NCBI GenBank assembly: GCA_963723965.1
Contig: CAVRSV010000002.1
Coordinates: forward strand, 124,001 to 188,000
Origin: JARRKC01 sp963723965
GTDB lineage: Bacteria > Acidobacteriota > UBA6911 > RPQK01 > JAPXNP01
DNA: 64,000 bases
Reading direction: 5' to 3'
In this document: piece after piece, positions 23,431-33,600 of the stretch
Layout: the number at the start of each line of letters is the position of its first letter
Numbering within the stretch: position 1 is the first letter of the stretch
Program-made: the position numbers and the translations under genes
Notes under the pieces: generated by a model
Told to the model about the DNA's origin: nothing
What the model saw: only the letters and a program-made list of their open reading frames with translations
Database searches by the model: none

Positions 23431-23791
23431 ATGAGCATCATCGAGAACGCAGGGCGTTCTGTCGTGCGGGGGCTGGCCGCCGATCAGGCACAGCGGCTGG
23501 GCTCCAGAGATAGAAGAGTCGGCGTCCGGACTGAAGTCCGAGGCGGGTCGCAGAATCGAGGGTCTGGCCGCACAGATCCGAAACCTGGGCAGGGACGTCG
23601 AGAGCCCGCTCGAAGCCGGCCGGCTGGCCCGCGAGCTGGAAAAGACAGCCGACTACATTCGCTATCGCCGCTCGTCCGACATTGCCGCCGATACCTGGCG
23701 ATTCGTCAAGACGAGTCGGACGGTCTGGGTGGCCGGCGGAGTTCTGGCCGGCCTGCTGGTGTACACGCTGACGCGCCGCTCTTCCGAATAG
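23431..23791 (+). pseudogene. Small membrane-anchored helical protein, interrupted by a one-base frameshift
   Basis: An ATG at 23431, preceded by AGGAGG, gives MSIIENAGRSVVRGLAADQ then AQRLGS. From about 23506 a different frame gives EIEESASGLKSEAGRRIEGL then AAQIRNLGRDVESPLEAGRL, ARELEKTADYIRYRRSSD, and a C-terminal membrane helix (VWVAGGVLAGLLVYTL) ending at 23791. The second frame has no start codon upstream and the first frame becomes Arg/Gly-rich nonsense, so one extra base near 23503-23508 explains both. The joined protein (about 119 residues) is amphipathic helices plus a tail anchor. The family is not recognised. It could be a broken gene or a sequence error. Confidence 0.6.
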
Positions 23792-23999
23792 TCGACATTT
23801 CTCGGGCCCTGGTCTCTGGAAAGGGCGATCCGGTGCGGCCGGCACGCCCGCGGGGCCGGGCATTGCCCGATCCTTGGGCGCCGCGGAATTCCATTTGCCC
23901 CCGGGACCTGAAACAGCTTAATATCACCCACAGCTCTTGCCCAACCTGGCGGTCTCGAGAGGAGACTCGCCCGTGCTCCTTCAAAGGGGGTTGTAAGAT

Positions 24000-25259
24000 A
24001 TGTCGACGGGTGTGCGTTTCATTAACGAGGAGAAGCCGGACGACGCTCAACGAGTGCTGGAGACCTCGGACCGCTTCCTTGCCGATGGTCTGGCGCTGAA
24101 ACGTTGGCTCGCAGAGACGGAAGCGGCAGGCCGCCTGAAAACATTCGATCTCGTCGAAACCCTCAACCGTCCCGACCGTAGCCGGGGATTCTTTGGAGAG
24201 ACCCCCCTCGAAGACCGTCTGCTACCCACGATGGGCGTCATCGACGAGGTCTTTTACGATCAGCCGAAAGTCCCCGGTGCCTCGCAACTGGAGACGGCCG
24301 GCTGGCTGCGGGATCAGATCCGCGAGTTCGTTCTGCACTATTTCCTGCGTATCAGCGACTTCCGCAGACCCCAGGGCGTGGTGAGCTCGAACGGGGGTGC
24401 GCTGGCAGAGCTGCTGGGTCCGTTCAGCCTGCGACCCGGCCCCCAGATCGAACGCGAAGGAATGGGTTTTACGCAGGTCTGCCTCAAGCGGCGTGGTGTC
24501 GAGGAGATCGAGACCGTTCCCGAGGAACATCGGGAGGAAGTGATCGACCTGAGGGAGATCGGACCCACCTTCGAGTGGATGATTCTGCGTTTGCAGGTCT
24601 ATCAGTTCAACGTCAGCGTTCGGCCCCTCGGTTCGACGTCGCCCCATCTGCTGGTGCCGCTCAAAGAGGAGAGCTACCTCATCGTCACACCCGATTTCAT
24701 CCGGAACGTGGACGATCCCGAACCGGGCGTTCTGGGCGAGTATGGCTTCGGCTATGCCTTCATCCGCAATCCCCATCGCGGCCCGTTCGCTTACGGCCCC
24801 GGCGAGTTCGAGGCGGCCTTCCAGACGATCAATTTCAGGGTACTCGACAGCGGCGAAGTCTGGGTCAAGATGACCTTTGTCTCCGATCAGCCGCAGAAGG
24901 TGGTCAATCTCACCCTCGATCCCGTGGAGTGGAGTTTTGCCATGGCCGACGTGATGTCGTTCGGCCAGGCGTCCCGGATTCTGGCACCCTTCAAGAGCAT
25001 GCTCGAGCAGATGCCCTTCCGCGATTTCAACGTCGACCCGACGGTTCCCACCCTCAATCTGATGAATACCCTGACCGCCGGTCAGGCGGCGCAGCAGTTC
25101 TCCCTCTCCAAAGAAGAGCTCTATCGCGGGTTCCTTCGCCGCCACTCGATGCAGCACTACCAGACGATCCTGGCTTCCCTGCGGACCTTCCGCCAGATTC
25201 GCGACTGGCTCGATACGGCCTCCCTGCCGACCTGGGTCACCCGGGGCGAGAGCTCCTAG
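24000..25259 (+). CDS. Protein of unknown function, 419 residues
   Basis: This is a soluble-looking protein with no signal peptide or membrane segment. Its composition and codon pattern are those of a normal gene, and it has conserved-looking blocks (GPFSLRPGPQIEREGMGFTQVC, YGFGYAFIRNPHRGPFAYGPG, VNLTLDPVEWSFAMADVMSFGQASRILAPFK). I do not recognise the family or any catalytic motif. A GGGGG run lies 9 nt upstream of the ATG. It is preceded by the frameshifted small gene and followed, after 147 bp, by the giant secreted protein gene; nothing ties it clearly to either. Confidence 0.75.
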   Translation: MSTGVRFINEEKPDDAQRVLETSDRFLADGLALKRWLAETEAAGRLKTFDLVETLNRPDRSRGFFGETPLEDRLLPTMGVIDEVFYDQPKVPGASQLETAGWLRDQIREFVLHYFLRISDFRRPQGVVSSNGGALAELLGPFSLRPGPQIEREGMGFTQVCLKRRGVEEIETVPEEHREEVIDLREIGPTFEWMILRLQVYQFNVSVRPLGSTSPHLLVPLKEESYLIVTPDFIRNVDDPEPGVLGEYGFGYAFIRNPHRGPFAYGPGEFEAAFQTINFRVLDSGEVWVKMTFVSDQPQKVVNLTLDPVEWSFAMADVMSFGQASRILAPFKSMLEQMPFRDFNVDPTVPTLNLMNTLTAGQAAQQFSLSKEELYRGFLRRHSMQHYQTILASLRTFRQIRDWLDTASLPTWVTRGESS

Positions 25260-25406
25260 CCTTCTCCGTTCGTCTTCACACCGGGCCGCCCAAACAGACT
25301 GTGCGGGACTTTGCAGGTCTGCGGGTGCCTACTCGGCCTGAAGTCACCGGATTTGGTGTCGAAAGTCATTGTCTTTGCTCGGGGGCCCTTGTACATTCGG
25401 AGGGCC

Positions 25407-28400
25407 ATGACGCAATCTACCGGCTCCCGTCGAGCTTTGTGGCGGACCCTGCATTCGATTGTCCTACTTGTTTCGGTGAGCGGCCCGGGGTTTCTGCTGG
25501 CCTCTGCCCGCCTGAGCCCCGAAGAGGTTCCGGCAGCGGGCCGGCATCGAAGCCTTGTGAACGTGGACGATTTCGGGCGTTATTCGATCTCCGTCCAGAG
25601 CGCCCAGGGAGTGGCGTTTCGCCTGGTGGATCGGATGGGAGGCCCCGGGCCTCTGGTGGGCGTGGCCGGTGAGCAGGACGGCCGCCTCGATGTCTTTCTG
25701 GAGAGGGGGGACTATCTCGTGCTCACCGAAGGGGCGCCGGGAGCGGACGGCGTCGCGACGCTCGAGATCCGTCCCTTTGCGGAACAGAACGGCGAGGACC
25801 TTCCGGAATTGCCGGAAGAGAGGTTGGTGACGACGAGCCTGCGCGACTTCGAACGGCGGTCCTACTGGATTCGTGTCGGCGCACGGCAGGACGTGGTGCT
25901 GGAGGCGGCTGGCCGAAACCTCGCTGATCTCCGCCTCTGGCAGGATGGCAACTGGTTGGTGGATGCGTCGCCGAAGGTCGAAGTCAGACAGCCCGAAGAA
26001 GGGCGGCCGCTGAAGGTCCTCAATCTGTCGACCCTTCTCGAATCGGGACTTTACTTGGTCGTGGCCTACGGCGGAACGGCTCTGCCCTGGGCGCAGGACG
26101 ACGCGTCGAATCCGCTCTATCTTCGCTCCGGGATCCCCTCGCTCGGTCGAGTGGGGCGCAACCGACTGACGATGAGTCCCTTCGGCTTCGACCGCTACCG
26201 GGTCGACGCCCGGACGAACCTCTTCCACCTCGAGCTTTCCCGCGCCACGGAGGCGGTGCTCGAGGCGGGTTCCTTCACCCCGGAAACTCCCTTTAATCTC
26301 GGCGGAGCGACAGCGCGGATCACCAAGGAGTCGGCTCCGCCGGCGGCCGAAGTCCTGACGGCCGCCCGGTTTGTCCAGGTCGAGGCGTCGGCGGGCCAGC
26401 CCTACGTCCTGGAACACTTCGAATACCTCCCGTACTACCAGTTCGCGGCCAGCGGCACCTACTGGATCAGCTCGGTCCAGACAGGCGATCCCCAGGATTC
26501 CTTCGATGCGACGGGTCTGCTGGTCGAGGAGCCCGTGGGAGCCTTGGACTTCCTGCATGTGCGTCCCCTGGCGGCCCGGGCCATTGAACTGGATTCCGCG
26601 ACCGCCTATCGGCGGCGCGGGAACCTCCTCGATATGGTCACGCTCTTTCTCGAGGTGAAGACGCCGGGCCGTTACGAGGTCCTACTCGAGGGTAGCGACG
26701 CCGAGGCAGCGATCGAGCCCTTCTTTTTTACCCGCCCGCCCGGCTTCGAACCTCCGCGCTTCCGCAGTGGCACCTCGGTGTGGGATCTGGAGGCGGGCTT
26801 CCATGTACTCACACTGCGCCCCCGTGTGAAGGGGATCGTGACCGTGACGGTTCGTCCGCAGTCGGCCTTAGACGCGGTGCTGCGCTATCTCGGTCTGGGA
26901 GGGGACCTCCTGCAGGCGGCTCCGTCCCCGTGGGTCGTGTTCCCACGTATCGACCTCCAGTTTCACAAGCGCTACCGACTGGTACTCGGCCGTCTGCCCG
27001 GAGTGAAGTCGGGTCTCGACTTGCGGAGCCTCCCGGTCGATCTCGCCCAGGCATTGGCCGTGTACGTGCGGCCCGGGGAGACCTTGTCGCTTACGGTCCG
27101 GGCCTCGGAGGCGGGGCTCCTTGATGCCGTTGCGGAAACGGGTGAGGCCCTTCCGGTGTCGGTGAACGCCGGGGAGGCGCGACCGCAGTGGCGTCTGTCC
27201 GGAGGGTCCTGCTCCGTCCAGATTCGGAACCCGGGAGAGGAAGCGACTTGGGCGAACCTCCGTTTCCGGCCGCTTCGTCTCCTGGATGAGACGCCCCTTC
27301 CGATTCCCGACCTCGGCCAACTCCCGGCCTTCCCGAAGCTGACCGCCGACGGAACCTACTTCTTCGATCTGGAGCGCGACGAATCTCGGACCTTTCGCGT
27401 GGAAGCGAATCGGGCCGGACTCTATCGCCTTCAGACCACGGGACTCCTGGCCACGGTCGGGAACCTGCGGAGTCGAACCCGCCCCTCCTTCTCCCGGGCC
27501 TCAAGCAACGGTGTGGGCCGCAATTTCCTGATTCACCAGTACCTGCGGGAGGGGAGTTATCAACTGACCGTAAAGACCGAAGGCCACAGTGCCGGCCACC
27601 TTGGAGTCGAAGCGGTTCTCAGCGAGGCCATCCCGGGCGGAGAACTGGCAGTGGGGATCCCGGCCCGCCTCTCCCTTCCGGCCGAGCACGCGGCTTCCTA
27701 TGAGTTCGTCATCCCGGAAGCGGGGGACTATCGACTGCGTACGCTCGCTCTCGACCGACAGTTCAGATGCCGGCTCGAGGATGCGGACGGCTGGCCGCTG
27801 CGCCCTCCCGGCGGCCCGGCCGAAGTCCAGGACCATTTCGAGGCTGGCAGATATCGGGTCCTGCTCCTTCCCGAGGCGACCCCGGCCCGGGCAATCACGG
27901 TTCTCGAGAAGTTGGCGAAACACGAAAAGCTGGAGGGGCACGGTCCGCATGCGCTGCGGCTCGCCGAACCATCCGAACTCGTCTGGATGGAAACGGCGGA
28001 CGGGCAGGGTCGGAGGGTCCCGGACGTCTGGACGTTCCAGCTCCCGGCCCCCGTATCGGCGGAGATTCGTCTGACGGGCGAAATGGAGGGAACGCTGGCC
28101 AGGGTCTCTCCTTTGAACGAGAATGCCGCCTCGGACACGACCTTCATACCCCCCGGACGAACCTGGCGCGGGAGGCTCGAGCCGGGGAGATACCGCTTGG
28201 AAGTCGTCTGCTCACGACGCAACAACCGCGTTCGCTACACCGTTTCGGTTCAACCGAAGGAGCTCGTCGCAGGATTGAGTCGGTCCGTCTCCGCGCCGGC
28301 GGACGTGCCGATCGCCGTAGGGGAACAATCCTGGATTGAGCTCTCATCGCTGGGCACGTCGGACGTGAAAGCCACCCTTTACGGAACGGACGGGACACCG

Positions 28401-30653
28401 GTGGCGACGAACGATGATCGGCCCAACGACTGGAATTTCCTGATCAGTCGCCGGCTGGTCCCTGGGAGCTACCGACTCCGTGTGGACCCGGTGGGGAGTC
28501 GGTCGGGACGATGCGTGGTGTTCATGGACGCACCGGAGGAAGTCCTCGAACGCCCTCTCGCACCTCCCCAGGTCCACGCCGTCCAGCTGGGCGCGGCCGC
28601 CGCGGTCGTCCCACTCGTGGTGCCCAAGGATGGTGGGTTCTTCCTGGTCCATGGAAAGGCTGGGCAAAGCATCGAGTTGGTGCTGGAGGGCCGCACGGAG
28701 GCTGGGTGGCAGAGACTGGGGGAGGCGCGGGGAACCAGGCCCTTCCTGCTGGCTCGACTGGGCGGCGACGGTGGGCCGGAGGGCGGGCGCTTCCAGATCC
28801 GGCTGAATCCGATCGACCACCGGGAGACCGACGTCGATATCGGCGTGCAGCGTGTCGTTCCGACCAGGGTCACGGAGGCGGCGCTGGCCGCCGGCCTTGC
28901 GCTGCGGGGGGCTCTATCGGGCGCCGGTCCCGAGATCGCTCTCGTCGAGCTCGACCGGCCCGGCCTGTTCGCAGCAGCAGCGCATCAGGACCTGCTCTGG
29001 ACTGCGACGACGGAGACGGCCTTCGTTCACTCCCAGGGGGAGCCGATTGCGGCGCCGGGTCGCTTCCTGGCTGTGGCGTCCGGAGAGGCGGGTGAAGCGG
29101 TTCACGTCACTCTGCAGAGGATCTTGCTGGGGCCCGGGCGGCAGTTTTCGCTGAGTCCCGGAGTCCCGGTTGTCGTCGATCTCCAGCCGGCCATCGGGCC
29201 GGTGGTGGTCCGGGCTACGTCCGAAGAGGGACAGCCTGGGGTTTCCATCGTCGAGGCCGGAAGCCCTCGACAACCCTCCGGGGTCGATATGGCCGTCGGG
29301 GCCGGCAGTGCACTATCCGTTGACCTCCACGGAGGGGATGCGCAGGCTCTGGTCTGGTCGGCGGGTTCGGGGACCGAGGCCCGACAGACCCGGATCGAGC
29401 GACTGGCCTTCGCGGCTGCGACGCCTCGGCAGATCGAGCCTGAGGCCGACCTCGAGGTCCCGGGTGGCGGTGCGCAGGCGATCCTTTTGCCGCCGGGCCG
29501 CAAGCGCATTCACCTCGCCATGGGGGAGGGACTGGTGGCGGCTCTTTCCGACGGCGAAAGGGTCGAGTCGGTCCATTGGGCCGACCGCCGAGCGGTCGCC
29601 CTTCTGTTCGAGACGGTCGCCTCTCGGCTGACTCTTCTGCAAACCGGGACCGACCCTGGTCACGCCTCGGTGACGATTACGTCCCTGAACGATGACACTC
29701 CCGGGTTCGTCCTGCAAAGCGGCCGACCCTTCGAGGAGCGGTTCCTCGCAGCCGGTCTCCTCGAGTTGCGGGTGGCGTCGGGACCGCCGGGCAGGGAGCT
29801 CCGGATCGTCGGCAGCCCGGAACCGGCCACGGTCGTCGAACACTCCGGGCGGATCCTGCGGGAGGAGCCCTACCACCTGTCACCGGAAGGCGGGAGGGTC
29901 CTGGTCGCGCACGATGCAGGGCCGCTGATTTGCTGGCTGGAGCCGGCCGGCGGGGAAGGATCGGGGCTCTGGGAAGAGCCGGCAGAGCGGCCCGCCGAGC
30001 CGGTCCATGCTCCTGCTCTCCTGCCGTTGGCGGGCCGGCAGGCTGCGTTCTGGATCGACCTCGACGGGCCGGCCGCGCTTCATTTCGAGACACCCACGCC
30101 CGTGTTGCTGCGCCTGCAGGTCTCCGACCGGCCGGTCGAGATCTCGATTCATGCGCAGGGGCTTTCCAAGACGGTCTACTGCCCCGGCGGACCCGTCGAG
30201 ATCCGGCTCCGGTCGTTGGCGAATCAGGAGTTGGGCTCGCAGCTCGACATCCGGACCCGGGCGGTCCAGTCCCTGGGGGAGGGTCTGGGTCCCGAGGTCC
30301 TGCTGGCCCCCGGGGTGACGCGGTACTTCTCGTTCCAGCTCGAGCGCGAGACGGCGGTCGGTGTCGGAGTCCGCGCTACTGCGGATGTTGTGGAGGCCGA
30401 ACTGCTCTCGGTCTCCGGCAAGCTCCTCGGAAAGGGGGCGGTGGTGATGTCCCACCTCGAACCCGGGACCTATCTTCTGGCCCTGCGCAATCCGGCATCC
30501 GGAGCGGCGGTCCGGGCCCGGCCGGCTGTGGTCGGATTGGAGACGCCCGGTACTTCTCCCCCGGAAGAGGTCATTCGCCGCTATCTCGAGACGGGCGATC
30601 TCGATCCGGCGGTCCCTCAAACCGAGCCCGGCTCCCTGGGAGGTCCCCGATGA
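25407..30653 (+). CDS. Giant secreted beta-rich protein (1748 residues), first gene of the alpha-2-macroglobulin operon
   Basis: The start at ATG 25407, 2 nt after GGAGGG, gives a signal peptide (RTLHSIVLLVSVSGPGFLLASA). The rest is about 1700 residues of repeated beta-sandwich-like modules. They have the recurring pattern 'aromatic/acidic strand, GxYRLxV, x-x-V' as in EAGDYRLRTLALDRQFRCRL, LVPGSYRLRVDPVG, LREGSYQLTV and EPGTYLLAL. These resemble bacterial pre-peptidase C-terminal (PPC)-type domains, but no catalytic domain is visible and I do not recognise the whole protein. It overlaps the alpha-2-macroglobulin gene by 4 bp (ATGA), so the two are translationally coupled. It is probably a periplasmic partner or scaffold (inference). 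Confidence 0.8.
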   Translation: MTQSTGSRRALWRTLHSIVLLVSVSGPGFLLASARLSPEEVPAAGRHRSLVNVDDFGRYSISVQSAQGVAFRLVDRMGGPGPLVGVAGEQDGRLDVFLERGDYLVLTEGAPGADGVATLEIRPFAEQNGEDLPELPEERLVTTSLRDFERRSYWIRVGARQDVVLEAAGRNLADLRLWQDGNWLVDASPKVEVRQPEEGRPLKVLNLSTLLESGLYLVVAYGGTALPWAQDDASNPLYLRSGIPSLGRVGRNRLTMSPFGFDRYRVDARTNLFHLELSRATEAVLEAGSFTPETPFNLGGATARITKESAPPAAEVLTAARFVQVEASAGQPYVLEHFEYLPYYQFAASGTYWISSVQTGDPQDSFDATGLLVEEPVGALDFLHVRPLAARAIELDSATAYRRRGNLLDMVTLFLEVKTPGRYEVLLEGSDAEAAIEPFFFTRPPGFEPPRFRSGTSVWDLEAGFHVLTLRPRVKGIVTVTVRPQSALDAVLRYLGLGGDLLQAAPSPWVVFPRIDLQFHKRYRLVLGRLPGVKSGLDLRSLPVDLAQALAVYVRPGETLSLTVRASEAGLLDAVAETGEALPVSVNAGEARPQWRLSGGSCSVQIRNPGEEATWANLRFRPLRLLDETPLPIPDLGQLPAFPKLTADGTYFFDLERDESRTFRVEANRAGLYRLQTTGLLATVGNLRSRTRPSFSRASSNGVGRNFLIHQYLREGSYQLTVKTEGHSAGHLGVEAVLSEAIPGGELAVGIPARLSLPAEHAASYEFVIPEAGDYRLRTLALDRQFRCRLEDADGWPLRPPGGPAEVQDHFEAGRYRVLLLPEATPARAITVLEKLAKHEKLEGHGPHALRLAEPSELVWMETADGQGRRVPDVWTFQLPAPVSAEIRLTGEMEGTLARVSPLNENAASDTTFIPPGRTWRGRLEPGRYRLEVVCSRRNNRVRYTVSVQPKELVAGLSRSVSAPADVPIAVGEQSWIELSSLGTSDVKATLYGTDGTPVATNDDRPNDWNFLISRRLVPGSYRLRVDPVGSRSGRCVVFMDAPEEVLERPLAPPQVHAVQLGAAAAVVPLVVPKDGGFFLVHGKAGQSIELVLEGRTEAGWQRLGEARGTRPFLLARLGGDGGPEGGRFQIRLNPIDHRETDVDIGVQRVVPTRVTEAALAAGLALRGALSGAGPEIALVELDRPGLFAAAAHQDLLWTATTETAFVHSQGEPIAAPGRFLAVASGEAGEAVHVTLQRILLGPGRQFSLSPGVPVVVDLQPAIGPVVVRATSEEGQPGVSIVEAGSPRQPSGVDMAVGAGSALSVDLHGGDAQALVWSAGSGTEARQTRIERLAFAAATPRQIEPEADLEVPGGGAQAILLPPGRKRIHLAMGEGLVAALSDGERVESVHWADRRAVALLFETVASRLTLLQTGTDPGHASVTITSLNDDTPGFVLQSGRPFEERFLAAGLLELRVASGPPGRELRIVGSPEPATVVEHSGRILREEPYHLSPEGGRVLVAHDAGPLICWLEPAGGEGSGLWEEPAERPAEPVHAPALLPLAGRQAAFWIDLDGPAALHFETPTPVLLRLQVSDRPVEISIHAQGLSKTVYCPGGPVEIRLRSLANQELGSQLDIRTRAVQSLGEGLGPEVLLAPGVTRYFSFQLERETAVGVGVRATADVVEAELLSVSGKLLGKGAVVMSHLEPGTYLLALRNPASGAAVRARPAVVGLETPGTSPPEEVIRRYLETGDLDPAVPQTEPGSLGGPR

Positions 30654-33600
30654 AGCCCCATGCACGCTCAGGCATCCTCATGCTCGTTCTGGTTTCGGCC
30701 GTCCTTGCGGCCTGCTGCGGAAGCGGGGTCGTTGCCCTTGCCGAGCCGGCACCGCCATCCGAGGGGCCGGTGATCGTTCCCGGACAGTTTCTGAGGCAGT
30801 GGGATCCGGTGACGATCTTCTTTCCCGGGCCGAAGGGTCCCCGTCTGGGTGGGCCGGAAGATCATCCCGAACGTTTCGTCCACTTCAGTCCGGCCCATCC
30901 GGGTGCGTTCTCCTGGATCGATGAGCGGACGCTGCAGTTCAAGCCCTCGGAACCGTGGCCGTCCTTGGCCCGGTTCGAATGGCTGGTCGAGGGCATGCGG
31001 CGCACCCTGGTCACTCTGGTGGCACCGCCCATCGGGACGATCCCCGCCAACCATTCCCGGGATTTGCCGCCCGTCGGCGAGATCACACTGACCTTTTCCG
31101 AACCGATTCCTGCGGAATCGCTGGCGGGCATGATCGACCTCGAACTGCGCCCGCTTCCCGGCGTGGGCAGCCGTGAGTCGCAGCGGCGCGGGGGCGATGA
31201 TTTCACCATCAAGGTGCTGGACCGCAAGGAACGTTCGTCGCCGGCGGTTTACGTACTCAGCCTGAAGGAGGTGATTCCACCCGGCATCCGGACCGTCGTC
31301 CACCTGCGTCTGTCGCTGGACGAGGGACCGGCGGAATCCTCTTACGAGTTCTGGTTCGCCACCGCCGAGCCCTTCCGCGTCCTCACTGCGGGAAGCCGGC
31401 GCAGCCGCTATCCGATCAGTCCCGCAGGATCCCGTTACAGCCGGGAACAGGCGATCGACGGCGGGGGCGGGCCACGTTCACTGCTTGTGGAGTTTTCGGC
31501 CGCGCCGCGTGCGCTGGGAACGATCCAGAGCCGCAATCTGCTGCGGTTCACACCGGCCGTCGAGAACCTTTCCTTCGAGCTCCAGGGGCGGACCCTGGAG
31601 GTGTCCGGCGACTTCGAGGCGGAGACGCTCTATCGGGTCGAAATCGTCCCGGAGAAGATCGAGGACGTCTCGGGACGCTTGCTGGACCTGGACGAGCCGG
31701 CCGAGCTCTACATTCACTTCCCGGCCCGCCCTGATTATCTTCGGCTGGCCACCGGGCAGGGAATCGTGGAACGTCTCGGACCGCAGACGATCCCCGTCGA
31801 GGGGCGCGGGGAGACACAAGTCGATCTGCGCATCTACCCCGTCGCACCCGACGATCGCAACTTCTGGCCCTTCCCCGACGGGCCGTTGGTGGTCGACGAA
31901 TCGAAACGGCCTCCCGGGCCCGGGGAAGAGCCGCCGCCGTTCCAGGACGCCGATCGCCCAATCGGTCAGGGAGAACTCGAGGCCAGGCTCAGCAATCTGG
32001 GATCGCCGCCAGTCTCCGTCATGGTGGACCTCCCACTGCATCGGGGTGGCAGCGCGGCCCGATTCGGGCTGAACCTGGAGGAGTATCTGGGTCGCCTCGG
32101 CCCCGCGGGAAGCCCGGGCACCTATCTGATCGGCCTGCGTGACCTGAAGAGCATGGGAAACCGTTCCTGGATGAGAGTTCAGGTCACGGACCTCTGCCTG
32201 AGCGTTGTGGAAGCGCCTGATGAGGTCGTCTTCGAGGTGACCTCCCTTTCCACGGCCCGTCCCGTCGCGGGGGCCACGGTTCGTGTGGAGGGGAGCGAGG
32301 CAGTCGGGAGTCAGAGACCAGGATGGGTCACCTTTGGCGCGGTGACGACCGATCGCGACGGAAGGGCTCACTGGATGCCACCCGGACCCTCGGACAGGCG
32401 AAGACAGGTGATGCGAATCCGGGTGACGAGCGGGCAGGACACGCTGGTTTTGGATCCGCTGAGGGCTCCGGACCGTTTTGCGGACAACCAGTGGTCACAG
32501 GCCCGCGACCGTTGGCTGCAGTGGACTCTGGGGCCGATCGACCAGCGACGCCCCTCTCCGCAGATCCTGTGTCATCTCTTCACCGAGCGGCCGGTCTATC
32601 GGCCGGAGGAGGAAGTCCATATCAAGGGATACCTCCGCCGGGCGGTCGACGGCCGACTCGAGCCGATCAGCCCGAAGGGCTCACTCTGGATCGAGGGACC
32701 GGGAGGACAGGTCTGGAAATATCCGGTCGAGGTGACGACGCGCGGGACCTTCTACCATCGGTTCTTCGAATCCGATCTTCCCACGGGGGAATTCCGGGCG
32801 CACTTCCTCGATCCGGCCGGTGCCTGCTCCTGCGGGGAAGTGACCTTCAAGAAAGAGGCCTACCGGATTCCCCGTTTCGAAGTGAATCTCCACGGGCCGG
32901 ACCGGACCCCGCTCGATCGGGATTTTGAGGTGACCCTGTCAGCCCGATACTATGCGGGAGGAAAGGTGTCCGGTCAGCCCGTCAGCTGGCGGGTGACCCA
33001 GTTTCCCCAGGTCTGGACGCCGGCTCAGCAGGAGGGCTTCCACTACTCTTCGGACGGCAGGTTCAGCCGGACGGAACGGTTCGAGTCGTCCCCTCGCCTG
33101 GAGAAAGAAGACCGCACGGACGAGAACGGATCCTGCTCCATCACCCTCAATCCGGCAGTCGAACCCACGTCTCAGCCGCGCCTCTACCTCGTCGAAGCAA
33201 CGGTGACCGGCGCGGATGACCAGACCGTGACCGCGACAAAACGCGTCGTCGCGGTGCCGCCGTTCGTAATCGGCCTCAAAGCGCCGCGCTACATCGAACA
33301 CGCCGAGAGCATCGAGCCCGAGTTCGAGGTCGTTGGACCCGACGGTCAGCTGATCCAAGGTCAGCCTGTGACGATGAGGCTGTTCCGCCGGGAATGGCAT
33401 TCCCATCTTCGCGCCAGTGACTTTTCGGACGGAACCGCCCGTTACATCACCGACGTCGTCGATGTGAAAGTCGAGGAACGCAGTCTGGTGAGCGCCTCGG
33501 AGCCGGCTCGGGTCGTCTTCCCGATCGACCGGTCCGGGGTCTATATCGTGGAAGTCGAGGGCCACGACCGACTCGAACGCGCCCAGGTCGTCCGGGTCGA

